The notes beneath the pieces were generated by a model. It was not told the DNA's origin. It saw only the letters and a list, made by a program, of their open reading frames with translations, and did no database searches. Shown here piece after piece: positions 8,713 through 18,363 of a stretch of 64,000 bases of DNA (positions are counted from its first letter, which is position 1; each line of letters starts with the position of its first letter). Position numbers and translations under genes: made by a program. The stretch is from assembly GCA_900551755.1 (NCBI GenBank), contig URXK01000003.1, positions 1 through 64,000 on the forward strand, given 5' to 3'. This DNA comes from an uncultured Eubacterium sp. GTDB taxonomy: Bacteria > Bacillota > Clostridia > Lachnospirales > CAG-274.

Positions 8713-8743
8713 AAAAGCAGATATTTGTAATTTATCTGCTTTT
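8713..8743 (-). terminator. Intrinsic terminator of the two-component operon
   Basis: An 11-bp stem (AAAAGCAGATA / TATCTGCTTTT) ends in a T tract on the minus strand, 25 bases past the sensor kinase stop. Confidence 0.75.
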
Positions 8744-8767
8744 AATGTATTAAGTTAATTTATTAAA

Positions 8768-10507
8768 TTATATAATAGCATTTTGATTTTTTATATTTAA
8801 CTCTAGCTTTATTGTTGTTCCCTTATCAACTTCACTTTCGAGATTAATTGTTCCGTTGTAGTAATTTACTATATGTTTAACTATAGCTAAACCTAAACCT
8901 GTACCTCCAACTTTTTTGCTTCGTCCCTTGTCAACCCTATAAAATCTTTCAAATACCCTACTTTGGTCTACTTTAGGAATACCTATACCAGTATCACTAA
9001 CTTCTACACAAATTTTATTATGAACTTTAGCTACAGTAACGCAGACTTTACCATTTGGTAGATTATATTTAATAGCATTTGAAATAAGATTATTAAATAA
9101 TGTATAAAATTTTGACTTTTCTTCGTAAATTATTATGTCATTACAGAAAATTTCTAATTTTATATTATTTTCCTTAATCATAGGTTCAAATTCTTTTGTC
9201 AAATCTTCAAGCATTGTTTTTATGTTAAATTCTGATTTATCTTTGCGTCCTCTACCTGATTCAATTCTTGATATAGACAAAATGTCATTAATAAGGTTTG
9301 TTATATTATCAGTTTCTTTTCCAATTCGCATTAAAAATTCTTTTTTCTGTTCATCACTATAAGGAATTCCACTTGTTAAAAGCTCTGAATAGCCTTTAAT
9401 TGATGTGATTGGAGTTTTAAGTTCGTGGGAAGCATTTGCAAAAAAGTTTTCTCGCATTTGCTCGTTTTGCCTAATAGCTGTAACATCAATAAGAAGTATA
9501 ATTGCTCCACCGTGGTCTTTTTCGATTACGCCTTTCATTACTCTTGATATATGTACAGATATTATTCTTCCATCTTCAAGCGAAATATCAAAAATACTAT
9601 CTTTTCTTAAATTAATTGCATTATTAACTGCTTCAACTATTTCCATATTTCTTGTATAATGTATAATATTAAGAAATTTTTTCTTATTTTGACATTCAAA
9701 TATTTCTCTAGCCGCAGTATTTATACCTATTACATTTTTTTTGTAATCAATAAATATAAGTCCATCTTTCATATTATCAAGAATATATTCAGTCCTTCTA
9801 TTTATTTCCGTTACGCTATTCATTGCCTTTTCAATTCGTTCCGATAAAGTGTTAATTGCATTAGATATAGCATCTAACTCTTTGTATTCGTAATGTTTTA
9901 GCTTTAAATCTTCCCCACTTTGTATTTTCAAAATTTCATTTGTAAGTTCTTGTAGAGGTTTGGTAATCCTTTTCATAACTCTACTGCTTATAATCATTGC
10001 TAAAAGCAATGTTATAATTGTTGTTATTATACTTGTTGGCAACAAAGTCTTTATAAAAACCAGTTTATTACTATATGGAATTGCTAATCTAATTATATTA
10101 TTTGTATCTTTTGATTTTTTAGCTATGTACAACATACCTAATTTTAAAGACTCTGAATACCTTATAATTACACCAACATTTCCTTTTTCGGCACTTATTA
10201 TTTCTGGTCTATTATTATGATTTTCAAGTCTTCCTAATTCTTTATCTGTTTCTGCAATTACATTGCCATTAGGTGAAATTATTGTTATTCTTGAATTTTT
10301 TAATCGTATAAATGACTGAATTTCAGATATGCTGGATTGCAAGTCGTTATAATCAACATATTCATCAATTTTATCTATAATTTCAACCATTTGTGATTTT
10401 GTTTCCTTTAAAGTATAACTACTGTATAAATAAGAAAAAATTGCAGAGTAAACCGCCAATGCAATTAACACAATAACTATTACTCTTTTATATATAGACT
10501 TAAACAT
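8768..10507 (-). CDS. Membrane sensor histidine kinase (PhoR/WalK type)
   Basis: This 579-residue kinase should sense an envelope signal and phosphorylate the response regulator encoded 4 bases upstream. Visible parts are an N-terminal transmembrane helix (about 9-29), an extracytoplasmic loop, a second helix (about 155-175), HAMP, a PAS-like domain (about 235-340), HisKA with the phospho-His in ASHELKTP, and an HATPase domain with the N box (NAIKYN), G1 (DTGIGIP) and G2 (GGTGLGLAI). The architecture matches PhoR/WalK. The signal cannot be read from the sequence. Confidence 0.92.
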   Translation of the reverse strand: MFKSIYKRVIVIVLIALAVYSAIFSYLYSSYTLKETKSQMVEIIDKIDEYVDYNDLQSSISEIQSFIRLKNSRITIISPNGNVIAETDKELGRLENHNNRPEIISAEKGNVGVIIRYSESLKLGMLYIAKKSKDTNNIIRLAIPYSNKLVFIKTLLPTSIITTIITLLLAMIISSRVMKRITKPLQELTNEILKIQSGEDLKLKHYEYKELDAISNAINTLSERIEKAMNSVTEINRRTEYILDNMKDGLIFIDYKKNVIGINTAAREIFECQNKKKFLNIIHYTRNMEIVEAVNNAINLRKDSIFDISLEDGRIISVHISRVMKGVIEKDHGGAIILLIDVTAIRQNEQMRENFFANASHELKTPITSIKGYSELLTSGIPYSDEQKKEFLMRIGKETDNITNLINDILSISRIESGRGRKDKSEFNIKTMLEDLTKEFEPMIKENNIKLEIFCNDIIIYEEKSKFYTLFNNLISNAIKYNLPNGKVCVTVAKVHNKICVEVSDTGIGIPKVDQSRVFERFYRVDKGRSKKVGGTGLGLAIVKHIVNYYNGTINLESEVDKGTTIKLELNIKNQNAII

Positions 10508-10511
10508 AACA

Positions 10512-11189
10512 TCAATCCTTACTCATTCTATATCCCATACCTCTTACTGTTTTAATATATTCACCAGCAGGAGAAATTTTTTGTCTTAAAGTTCTTATAT
10601 GTATATCAATTGTCCTTGTTTCTCCAGTATACTCATATCCCCATATTTTATTTAAAAGTTCATCTCTTGTAACAACTCTATGAGTATTGTCGATAAGATA
10701 TAATAGAAGTTCATACTCTTTAAATGTGAGAACAACAAGTTTTTCATTTACAAAAACTTCTCTTGTATCAGTATTAATTTTTAAACAGCCCATTTCTTTA
10801 TAACTAATGGTATCTTCTTCTGTTCTTCTAAGTTGTGAACGAACTCTAGCCATAAGTTCCATTACACTAAAAGGTTTTGTCACATAATCATCAGCTCCGC
10901 TATCAAGACCAACAACTTTATCAACTTCGCTATCCTTAGCAGTAAGCATAATAATAGGCATTTTTTTAAATTTATCATTATTCCTTAATATTTTAACTGC
11001 CTCTGTTCCTTGCATTCCAGGAAGCATAATATCAAATATAGCAAGGTCAGGTTTAATTGTTTTCATCTTTTCTAAAGCCTCTTCAGCTGTTTCAAAATCA
11101 TATACTGTATGATTATATCCTTCCAAAGCAACTTTAACTAAAGCTCTTATACTTTCGTCATCCTCTGTTAAAAATATATTTTTACTCAA
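10512..11189 (-). CDS. OmpR-family response regulator (PhoP/WalR type)
   Basis: The 225-residue protein has a receiver domain with the acidic pair (TEDDE), phospho-acceptor Asp in IFDIMLPG, Thr/Lys in the MLTAKD segment, and a C-terminal winged-helix DNA-binding domain ending RTVRGMGYR. It is the first gene of a two-gene operon with the sensor kinase. A PhoP-like role in phosphate response is possible, but no pst or phoU genes are nearby, so the regulon is unassigned. Confidence 0.93.
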   Translation of the reverse strand: MSKNIFLTEDDESIRALVKVALEGYNHTVYDFETAEEALEKMKTIKPDLAIFDIMLPGMQGTEAVKILRNNDKFKKMPIIMLTAKDSEVDKVVGLDSGADDYVTKPFSVMELMARVRSQLRRTEEDTISYKEMGCLKINTDTREVFVNEKLVVLTFKEYELLLYLIDNTHRVVTRDELLNKIWGYEYTGETRTIDIHIRTLRQKISPAGEYIKTVRGMGYRMSKD

Positions 11190-11290
11190 AACAAAATCCT
11201 CCTTTGATTATTTTAAATATTATTTACATTTATTCTACATATTTTGATTATACAATATTTTATTGTTTGTTTATAGGTATTTATGTATAA

Positions 11291-11339
11291 TAATTGTAAA
11301 ATTTAAGTAAATCATTATTTTACCTAAATTTTACAATTA
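11291..11339 (-). terminator. Long hairpin after the germinant receptor operon
   Basis: A perfect 15-bp stem (11291-11305 with 11325-11339) lies 4 bases beyond the gerC-like stop. Further pairing continues inside the loop. The stem is AT-rich. It probably ends the ger operon. Confidence 0.65.
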
Positions 11340-11342
11340 AAA

Positions 11343-11891
11343 TTATTTTGTTATTATAAGTTTATTATTTTCAATTGAAACTGTAGGAATTACTGTGTTG
11401 TTATTGTTATTATAGTTATCCATAAGTTTATCTAAATCTACTTTATCTGTTCTATCAAAGTATGAATATATATAATTTGACGCACTGTCATTGTTATTTT
11501 TACTTGCAACTATTTCAGAAGGATTTTTTGCTTTAACAATTACCGAATCTCGGCTTAATTCTATGTTTTTTGAAGCATAATTAATTAACTCATCATAATT
11601 GTTAAAATCATCAGATATAATAATTGCTTTATTATGACCTAGATACATATTGCCTTTTGTTTTAACATTTATATTTTCTATTGTTTCTTTTAATGATTTA
11701 CCTTTACCAGATGTTATATTTTCCTTTTGATTGTCTTCGTCAGTTAAATCAGCTATAGCCATAGTTAAATCATAACCATTTTTATTGTCAATGCCTATAG
11801 CCATTACATAATCTCTGTTTTCTAACTCTCTTACATTTTTACAACCTGTTAATGATAATATAATAAATAAAGAAAAAATTATTTTAGTCAA
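11343..11891 (-). CDS. gerAC: Short Ger(x)C-family germination lipoprotein
   Basis: The protein has a lipoprotein signal with lipobox LTGC, then the N-terminal Ger(x)C domain (VRELENRDYVMAIGID opening). It would be the membrane-anchored C subunit of the germinant receptor. At 182 residues it is about half the usual length (roughly 370-400), and the C-terminal ligand-binding-like domain is absent. The next 150 bases hold a terminator and the start of another operon, with no remnant of the missing part. It overlaps the gerB-like gene by 8 bases. It is either a natural short form or a fixed truncation. Confidence 0.78.
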   Translation of the reverse strand: MTKIIFSLFIILSLTGCKNVRELENRDYVMAIGIDNKNGYDLTMAIADLTDEDNQKENITSGKGKSLKETIENINVKTKGNMYLGHNKAIIISDDFNNYDELINYASKNIELSRDSVIVKAKNPSEIVASKNNNDSASNYIYSYFDRTDKVDLDKLMDNYNNNNNTVIPTVSIENNKLIITK

Positions 11892-12864
11892 CTTTTTTCC
11901 TCCTACATAATATATAAAACATAGGTATGAAAATTACAGTAATTAATCCACCTATAATTTGCAAAAAGCAGTATGTTCTAATAGAGTTATAATCATTGTA
12001 AAAATAACTTATTATTAAGACAAATAATGTCATAAATATAAGACCAGCTTTTTTATCAATATTTAGGTTTTTCATAAAATCAATAGTAACTGTATAATAA
12101 ATAAAAATAGAAATTAAGGCACTTATAGTCCATAAAGATATAAATATACCTTCTTGCCTTTTTATAAATACACTAGGCAAGTTAGCTGTATACATAAGTT
12201 CAAATAACGGATATTGAGATTTTTTTACACCAACAATACCTAATCTGCCTATTATGACAAAAGTAATAAATGTAATTAATAAAATGCTAATAATAACGCT
12301 TGTTAATACATTTTTTTTGCCTTGTGATAAAAAAGGTTTCAAAAGTATTATAATTTCAGCAATATTAATTATTAACCCATAAGCCAAAAGTTTTGGAAAA
12401 TTACTTATTCTAAAATCAATATTATTAAATTTTATATCTAGTGTAGATGTTATATAAACATATATAGTTCCAATAAAAATAAACCAAAATAACATTTGTG
12501 CAACTCTAGCAATAGTTTCAATTCCTTTATATGCTGCGTAGCCTATAGCGAGCATAATAATTAAAATTATTTGACCTATATACATATTATTTAACAAAAC
12601 AGTTTTTACAGCATTTCCAAGTATTCTAATTGATAATATAATTACAAGAATATTTTTAACCGAATAAATAAATGACAATACTTTGCTATCATTTATACTA
12701 AAATCAGAATAAATAGCAATTAAACATAGTAAAAATGCAATTAAACTTATAATAATACATTCCATTATACTGTTTACAAGCATTGGTAATATTAATATTT
12801 CAAAACCTAAAGATGCAATTATAACTAAGGCTTGCACTTGAGCTATAGATATTTTATTGTTCAT
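11884..12864 (-). CDS. gerAB: GerB-type endospore germination permease
   Basis: This is a 326-residue, ten-helix membrane protein of the APC-superfamily GerAB group and the B subunit of the germinant receptor in the spore inner membrane. The start is taken at the ATG of MNNKISIAQ, 8 bases after GAGGAGG, and not at the in-frame ATG or alternative codons up to 12879. It overlaps the end of the gerA-like gene by 11 bases, indicating translational coupling. Confidence 0.88.
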   Translation of the reverse strand: MNNKISIAQVQALVIIASLGFEILILPMLVNSIMECIIISLIAFLLCLIAIYSDFSINDSKVLSFIYSVKNILVIILSIRILGNAVKTVLLNNMYIGQIILIIMLAIGYAAYKGIETIARVAQMLFWFIFIGTIYVYITSTLDIKFNNIDFRISNFPKLLAYGLIINIAEIIILLKPFLSQGKKNVLTSVIISILLITFITFVIIGRLGIVGVKKSQYPLFELMYTANLPSVFIKRQEGIFISLWTISALISIFIYYTVTIDFMKNLNIDKKAGLIFMTLFVLIISYFYNDYNSIRTYCFLQIIGGLITVIFIPMFYILCRRKKVD

Positions 12865-14326
12865 TATTGTCCTCCTCAAGCCTTTTAAAAAAAATATGTT
12901 TTTCTTTTTTATTGTATGGAAATCTAAAAATTGTATCTTTCATTTTTTTATATCTTTTTTCATTTACTCCAGAAAAAGGTGCTACATAACTTACGCCAAA
13001 ACTATTAATACCTGCAATGTGCAAAAGTACAATTAATAGCCCTGAAACAAAACCTACAAGTCCTCCAATAGCGGACATAAATATAATAAAATATTTCGTC
13101 AGTCTATATGCTGATACTAAAGCAATATTAGGTATAGCAAAACTACATATAGCAGTAATTGATATAATAATAACAGCCATAGGACTTACTAAATTAGCAT
13201 CAACTGCTGCTTGACCAATAATAATACCACCTACAATTCCAAGTGTACTACCTATTGAGGCTGGTATTCTAGTTCCAGCTTCTCTAAGAGCCTCAAATAT
13301 AAGCTCTAAAATAACAATTTCAACAACAGTTGGTAAAGGGACTTTAAGTCTTGCACTAGCCATAGTTAATACTAATTCAGCAGGCAACATTGATGGATTA
13401 TATAATGTTGAGGCAATATATAACCCAGGCAATGCAAATGCCATAAAACCAGCAATATATCGTATTATTCTTATAAATGACATTATTTCCCATCGTTGAT
13501 AATAGTCCTCAGAGGCTTGGTAGAAACTTGCTAATACTGTTGGAAGTAAAATAACGAAAGGACTGGTATCTACTACAAGGGCTATTCTTCCTTCTGCAAG
13601 ACCTGATGCTGTTTTATCCGGTCGCTCAGTTAATTGAATTTGAGGAAAGGGAGAAAATTTGTCCTCCTCTAAATACTGTTCCAAATAACCACTATCATAA
13701 AGCATATCTACATTGATGTTATTTAATTTTTTTCTAATCTTATCTACAAGTTTTTTATCTGCTATATTTTCTACATACATTAAAGCAACATCAGTTTGAC
13801 TTAATTCTCCGATTTTTAATTGTTCACATTTTAATTTTGTACTTCTTATTCTTCGTCTTATTAATACAGTGTTTATTCTTAAGGATTCTGAAAAAGCTTC
13901 TTTTGGACCTTGAACAGCTATTTCATTTTCTGGTTTATCTACCCCTCTTTTAGGAAATCCTTTAGATGAAATAATAAGAATTTTATCAGAATTTTCTATT
14001 AATATAAGGGTGTTACCGCTCATTACTTCAAGAATTGCATCGTCTATGTTTTCTGTTTCTTTTATATCTGCTGTTGTTACTCCACCGTTTACAAGAATAT
14101 TGTAGGGGTCAGAAAAATCAATTTTGTCTGGAGGTGCAATTCTAATATTTATAATGAGATTTTTAATTATTTGGTCCTCTAGCAAATCTCTGCTTACCAT
14201 ATCATCAATATATGTTATAAATACATTTATAGTTTTATTTTGACCTACTGGAAATTCTCGTTTAACAATATCTCCCCAATTTTTAAACTGATTTTCAATG
14301 TATTGCTTGCTTTCATAATAAGACAT
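12854..14326 (-). CDS. gerAA: GerA-type spore germination protein
   Basis: The A subunit of a nutrient germinant receptor has 490 residues. A soluble N-terminal domain (about 1-240), including the LIENSDKILIIS and KGFPKRGV regions, precedes a membrane domain containing ALPGLYIAST and RIPASIGSTLGIVGG. A charged tail (KKMKDTIFRFPYN) follows. It heads the gerA-gerB-gerC operon. Its ribosome binding site lies inside the 3' arm of the uppP terminator. The germinant cannot be inferred. Confidence 0.92.
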   Translation of the reverse strand: MSYYESKQYIENQFKNWGDIVKREFPVGQNKTINVFITYIDDMVSRDLLEDQIIKNLIINIRIAPPDKIDFSDPYNILVNGGVTTADIKETENIDDAILEVMSGNTLILIENSDKILIISSKGFPKRGVDKPENEIAVQGPKEAFSESLRINTVLIRRRIRSTKLKCEQLKIGELSQTDVALMYVENIADKKLVDKIRKKLNNINVDMLYDSGYLEQYLEEDKFSPFPQIQLTERPDKTASGLAEGRIALVVDTSPFVILLPTVLASFYQASEDYYQRWEIMSFIRIIRYIAGFMAFALPGLYIASTLYNPSMLPAELVLTMASARLKVPLPTVVEIVILELIFEALREAGTRIPASIGSTLGIVGGIIIGQAAVDANLVSPMAVIIISITAICSFAIPNIALVSAYRLTKYFIIFMSAIGGLVGFVSGLLIVLLHIAGINSFGVSYVAPFSGVNEKRYKKMKDTIFRFPYNKKEKHIFFKRLEEDNNEQ

Positions 14327-14328
14327 AA

Positions 14329-14373
14329 AAAAATCACCCCCTTGTTTTATTTTAACAATAGGGAGTGATTTTA
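14329..14373 (-). terminator. uppP terminator overlapping the gerA ribosome binding site
   Basis: On the minus strand AAAATCACTCCC pairs imperfectly with GGGGGTGATTTT and a T run follows. The GGGGGTGAT arm is also the ribosome binding site of the gerA-like gene, whose ATG follows within about 10 bases. The hairpin can both terminate uppP transcripts and hide the gerA start in read-through RNA. Confidence 0.65.
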
Positions 14374-14388
14374 TTCAAAATTATATAA

Positions 14389-15228
14389 TTAAAATAAAGT
14401 ATGTTCAGTTAAACCAAAGTATAAAAGAACAAGTATACCTAAAACAATTCTATAATAGCCAAAAATCTTAAAATTGTTTTTCTTAATATAACTTATAAGG
14501 AACTTTATTGCAAGTACAGATACAATAAATGATATAAGCATACCTAATATAAGCATTACAAGTTCATAAAAACTAGGTAAACCAAATTTAAAGATTTTTA
14601 AAATACTTGCACCAAACATAACAGGTATAGCAAGGAAGAAAGTAAATTCAGTTGCAACATATCTTGATGTTCCTAGAAGTAAACCACCAATAATAGTTGA
14701 ACCTGAACGAGAAGTACCTGGAACTAAAGATAATACCTGGAATAATCCTATGCCAATTGCTGTTTTAATAGGTAATTTGTCTAAATCTTTACACTTAACA
14801 TTACTAGACTTACGATTATTTTCAACAACTATAAATGCAATACCATATACAATAAGTGTTATGGCAACAACACCAGGCTTAAATAGATGTTCGTCCATCC
14901 AATCATCAAGCAATAAGCCAATAATAGCAGCAGGAATACTAGCAATAATAACTTTAACCCAAAGGCTAATTGTACTCAATTTTTCATCATCAGTTTTTCT
15001 TTTGTCAAATGGATTAAGTTTGTTAAAATATATTACAACTACAGCCATAATCGCACCAAGCTGAATAACAACATCAAACATTGACATAAACTTGTCACTA
15101 CTTATAGTACCAATTAATTCCTCAATTAATATAAGGTGACCTGTGCTACTTATAGGTAACCATTCTGTAATACCTTCAACTATACCTAATATTATAGTTC
15201 TTATAAAATCAATAAAAAAATCTAACAT
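14389..15228 (-). CDS. uppP: Undecaprenyl-diphosphate phosphatase (UppP/BacA)
   Basis: UppP regenerates undecaprenyl phosphate for peptidoglycan synthesis and gives bacitracin tolerance. The 279-residue polytopic protein carries the family signatures: [18 protein letters not shown] near the N-terminus and the [10 protein letters not shown] motif in the second half. Its AAGGAG site overlaps the end of the upstream GHL10-like gene. The rarA, GHL10-like and uppP genes are closely packed and likely cotranscribed. Confidence 0.95.
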   Translation of the reverse strand: MLDFFIDFIRTIILGIVEGITEWLPISSTGHLILIEELIGTISSDKFMSMFDVVIQLGAIMAVVVIYFNKLNPFDKRKTDDEKLSTISLWVKVIIASIPAAIIGLLLDDWMDEHLFKPGVVAITLIVYGIAFIVVENNRKSSNVKCKDLDKLPIKTAIGIGLFQVLSLVPGTSRSGSTIIGGLLLGTSRYVATEFTFFLAIPVMFGASILKIFKFGLPSFYELVMLILGMLISFIVSVLAIKFLISYIKKNNFKIFGYYRIVLGILVLLYFGLTEHTLF

Positions 15229-15238
15229 ATCTTACTCC

Positions 15239-16891
15239 TTATTTTGTATTTATTGTAACTATTCTCTGATTGTTATCCCAATTTACTTCTACACCTAACG
15301 CTTCTGATACTACTCTTAACGGAACCATACTTCTTCCATTAATTATTTGAGGTGCAACATCCATACTAATGCTATCTTTACCATTAATATAAAGGACCTT
15401 TTGACCTATTATAAAAGAAATTTCTGTATCATTTCTTTTAGCTTTAACTTGTTGAGTGTCATTATTCCAAGCTACATCAGCATTAAGAGCTTCAAATATT
15501 TTTCTAAATGGAACAAGAGTTCTGCCGTTTTGAATAATAGGCTTTTGGTCAAACTCTATCTTGTTACCATCTACAAATACTAAAATATCTTTAGTACTGT
15601 TAGTTAAAACTTCATTTTTAGTTTCATTAGCTACAGTAGTTTCGATATTGCTTTGTGTTGTCGTTTCCGTAGAAATTTCAGTATTATTTACAGTCTTTAC
15701 TATATTTTTTAGGTAAGATAAGTTATTTACAAACTTATATCTAAAATGAATTTCACCACTTACCTTATCAATAGTTTTATTTAAGGCAATTTGCTTATTT
15801 ATTGCTGCACCGTTATACCACGGACTGCTTTGAGCTACGCCATCACATTTATAATCAGCAAGACCAATATAAAGTTTAGTGTTGCAATCTTTTAATGTAT
15901 CTGCCCACCAAAGAACTGCTGTTTTATAGTCAATTGTTTTATTACCAATTTCCCAATAAATTTGAGGTGCAATATAGTCAATCCAGCCTTCAAAAGCCCA
16001 TTTTCTGGTATCTGCATAGTTTTTATAATAAGACTCTGAGCCATAAGTATCACTACCTAAAGGATTGTTCTTTTTGTTTGCCCATACACCGACAGGACTT
16101 ATACCAAATTCTACATCACTTTTAATAGACTTTATTTTATTATGTAAGTTGTTTACGAGAGTATTTACATTTTCTCTACGCCAATCATTCTTATCCATAC
16201 CATTGCCATATTTAGCATAGGACCCACTGTCGTTAAATGTACTGCCAGGATAAAAATAATCATCAAGATGTATACCATCTATGTTATAATTTTTTACAAT
16301 TTCCTCAACACCACTAACAACAAGATTTTGAACTTCTGGTATAGCTGGGTCAAAATAAAGTTTACCTTCGTGAGCAATTACCCATTCAGGATGTTGTCTA
16401 GCAGGATTGCTAATAGCTAAATCATTTATAGTTAAGTTTGTGTTATTAGTTACTCTATAAGGATTTATCCAAGCGTGTAGCTTCATTCCCTTGCTATGAG
16501 CTTGGTCAATCCAATATTGCAATGGGTCAAAATTATTATCTGGTGCTGTACCTTGTGAACCTGTCAACCACTGACTCCAAGGATAAATATCAGACTTATA
16601 AAATGAATCTGATGCAGGTCTTACTTGAAAGAAAATATCAGTAATACCCATATCTGCACAATTATTTATTATTGTATCAGCTTCAGACTTTAAAGTGTCT
16701 GAATTGGTAGTTTTAGTTGTTGGATAATCAAGATTTAATGTTGTTGATACCCAAATACCAGACATTCTTTGATTACTTTCTGCTGTTGTATTAGTAACAG
16801 AATCCGCTTCAGTTTTAACGGAATTCAAATTAAAAATTTGTAATATCAAAACAACAGAAAGAATGACGGATAATATGTATTTTTTATTCAT
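15239..16891 (-). CDS. Secreted GHL10-family glycoside-hydrolase-like protein with Cu-amine-oxidase-N domains
   Basis: The 550-residue protein has a signal peptide (about 1-30). A GHL10-type TIM barrel (about 40-395) follows, opening with MSGIWVST and containing DGIHLDDYFYPG, whose acidic residues probably lie in the active site. After a Thr-rich linker (about 400-435) come copper-amine-oxidase-N-like repeats (PIIQNGRTLVPFRKIF, then APQIINGRSMVPLR), which serve as wall-associated modules in Firmicutes. GHL10 proteins probably act on cell-wall or surface glycans. The substrate is unknown. The start overlaps rarA by 8 bases. Confidence 0.85.
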   Translation of the reverse strand: MNKKYILSVILSVVLILQIFNLNSVKTEADSVTNTTAESNQRMSGIWVSTTLNLDYPTTKTTNSDTLKSEADTIINNCADMGITDIFFQVRPASDSFYKSDIYPWSQWLTGSQGTAPDNNFDPLQYWIDQAHSKGMKLHAWINPYRVTNNTNLTINDLAISNPARQHPEWVIAHEGKLYFDPAIPEVQNLVVSGVEEIVKNYNIDGIHLDDYFYPGSTFNDSGSYAKYGNGMDKNDWRRENVNTLVNNLHNKIKSIKSDVEFGISPVGVWANKKNNPLGSDTYGSESYYKNYADTRKWAFEGWIDYIAPQIYWEIGNKTIDYKTAVLWWADTLKDCNTKLYIGLADYKCDGVAQSSPWYNGAAINKQIALNKTIDKVSGEIHFRYKFVNNLSYLKNIVKTVNNTEISTETTTQSNIETTVANETKNEVLTNSTKDILVFVDGNKIEFDQKPIIQNGRTLVPFRKIFEALNADVAWNNDTQQVKAKRNDTEISFIIGQKVLYINGKDSISMDVAPQIINGRSMVPLRVVSEALGVEVNWDNNQRIVTINTK

Positions 16892-18212
16892 TTTCTTTCT
16901 CCTTTATAAAATTTAGCCACTTTTTTAGCTTAGCCTCTTGTCCGTTATCACTTAAATTATAATACTTTTTACCGATTAGCTCGTCAGGTAAATACTGTTG
17001 TTCCACATAATGATTAGGATAATCGTGTGCATATTTATATCCTATGCCGTGTCCGAGTTTAATAGCACCAGGATAATGCTTATCTCTTAAATGGTTTGGT
17101 ACTCCAGATGTTTGAATGTTTTTAACATCTTCAAGTGCATTGTCGATAGCAATAATTGCAGAATTACTTTTTGGCGAACAAGCCACATAAGAAGCAGCTT
17201 GTGCAAGATTAATTCTACATTCTGGCATACCTAAGTATTCAACTGCTTGAGCTGCGGCATTTGCCACAACTAATGCCATTGGATTTGCATTGCTAACATC
17301 TTCTGATGCACATATAACAATTCTTCTAGCTATAAATCGTGGGTCTTCACCAGCATAAAGCATTTTAGCCAAATAATATATTGCCGCATCTGGGTCAGAA
17401 CCACGCATACTTTTAATAAAAGCTGATATGGTATCATAATGGTTATCGCCATCTTTATCATAATTTAAAGCTCTTTTTTGAATACATTGTTGTGCTGTTT
17501 CTATGTCAATATGTATTTTCCCCTTTGAATTTCTATCAGTTGTAAGTACCGCCAATTCAATAGCATTTAATGCAACTCTTGCATCACCATTTGCTGTATT
17601 TGCTAAAAATTCTAAAGCGTCATCATCAATTTCTGCATTGTATGTGCCAAGACCTTTTTCTATATTATTCAGGGCTTTAATCAATATAGTTTTTATATTA
17701 TCAACAGTTAAATGTTTAAGTTCAAAAACTATACTTCTTGAAACAAGAGCCTTATTAACTTCAAAATAAGGATTTTCTGTTGTTGCACCTATTAAAACAA
17801 GTGTACCATCTTCAACAAAAGGGAGAAGTGTATCTTGTTGCGTTTTATTAAATCTATGTATCTCATCAATAAAAAGAATAGATTTTTTGCCATAACCACC
17901 TAAAAGTGTTTTCGCTCTATCAACTGTATCTGTTATATCCTTTTTGCCAGCTGTAGTTGCATTTATTTGCATAAATTCGCTTTTTGTACTGTTGGCAATA
18001 ACTTTCGCTAAAGTAGTCTTTCCTGTACCAGGAGGGCCATATAGTATAATTGAAGAAAGTTTATCCGCTTTAATTGCTCTATAAAGCAAGGTGTTTTTAC
18101 CAACTATATGTTCTTGCCCAACAAATTCATCTAAACTTTGTGGTCTAAGCCTAGCAGCAAGAGGACTTTCGTTTTTCAATTTTGTTTCCGCTTGATATTC
18201 AAATAAATCCAT
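16884..18212 (-). CDS. rarA: Replication-associated recombination protein RarA (MgsA)
   Basis: RarA is a clamp-loader-like AAA+ ATPase acting at stalled replication forks. The 442-residue protein shows Walker A (YGPPGTGKTTLAK), Walker B (LFIDEIHRF), sensor I (GATTENPYFEV) and the C-terminal tetramerisation domain containing MRGSDPDAAIYYL and the terminal GIGYKYAHDYP segment. It heads an operon with the GHL10-like gene and uppP, behind a promoter at 18258-18286. Confidence 0.94.
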   Translation of the reverse strand: MDLFEYQAETKLKNESPLAARLRPQSLDEFVGQEHIVGKNTLLYRAIKADKLSSIILYGPPGTGKTTLAKVIANSTKSEFMQINATTAGKKDITDTVDRAKTLLGGYGKKSILFIDEIHRFNKTQQDTLLPFVEDGTLVLIGATTENPYFEVNKALVSRSIVFELKHLTVDNIKTILIKALNNIEKGLGTYNAEIDDDALEFLANTANGDARVALNAIELAVLTTDRNSKGKIHIDIETAQQCIQKRALNYDKDGDNHYDTISAFIKSMRGSDPDAAIYYLAKMLYAGEDPRFIARRIVICASEDVSNANPMALVVANAAAQAVEYLGMPECRINLAQAASYVACSPKSNSAIIAIDNALEDVKNIQTSGVPNHLRDKHYPGAIKLGHGIGYKYAHDYPNHYVEQQYLPDELIGKKYYNLSDNGQEAKLKKWLNFIKEKENE

Positions 18213-18257
18213 AACATTAATTTCCCTATGTATATATACACTTAAACATTACTTACT

Positions 18258-18286
18258 ATATTAATACATTTGCAAATAAAAATCAA
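18258..18286 (-). promoter_or_regulatory. Promoter of the rarA operon
   Basis: On the minus strand TTGATT (18281-18286) is spaced 17 bases from TAATAT (18258-18263), about 45 bases upstream of the rarA start. It is a moderate match to sigma-A consensus. Confidence 0.45.
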
Positions 18287-18335
18287 GTAAATGGCATTTT
18301 TGTAATAAATGATTAATGTTTATCACAAAATTTTA

Positions 18336-18358
18336 GGGTATAGCATTATACTATACCC
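18336..18358 (-). terminator. Hairpin downstream of metA
   Basis: An 8-bp stem (GGGTATAG / CTATACCC) lies 5 bases beyond the metA stop. The following T tract on the minus strand is interrupted, so termination may be weak. Confidence 0.5.
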
Positions 18359-18363
18359 AATTG

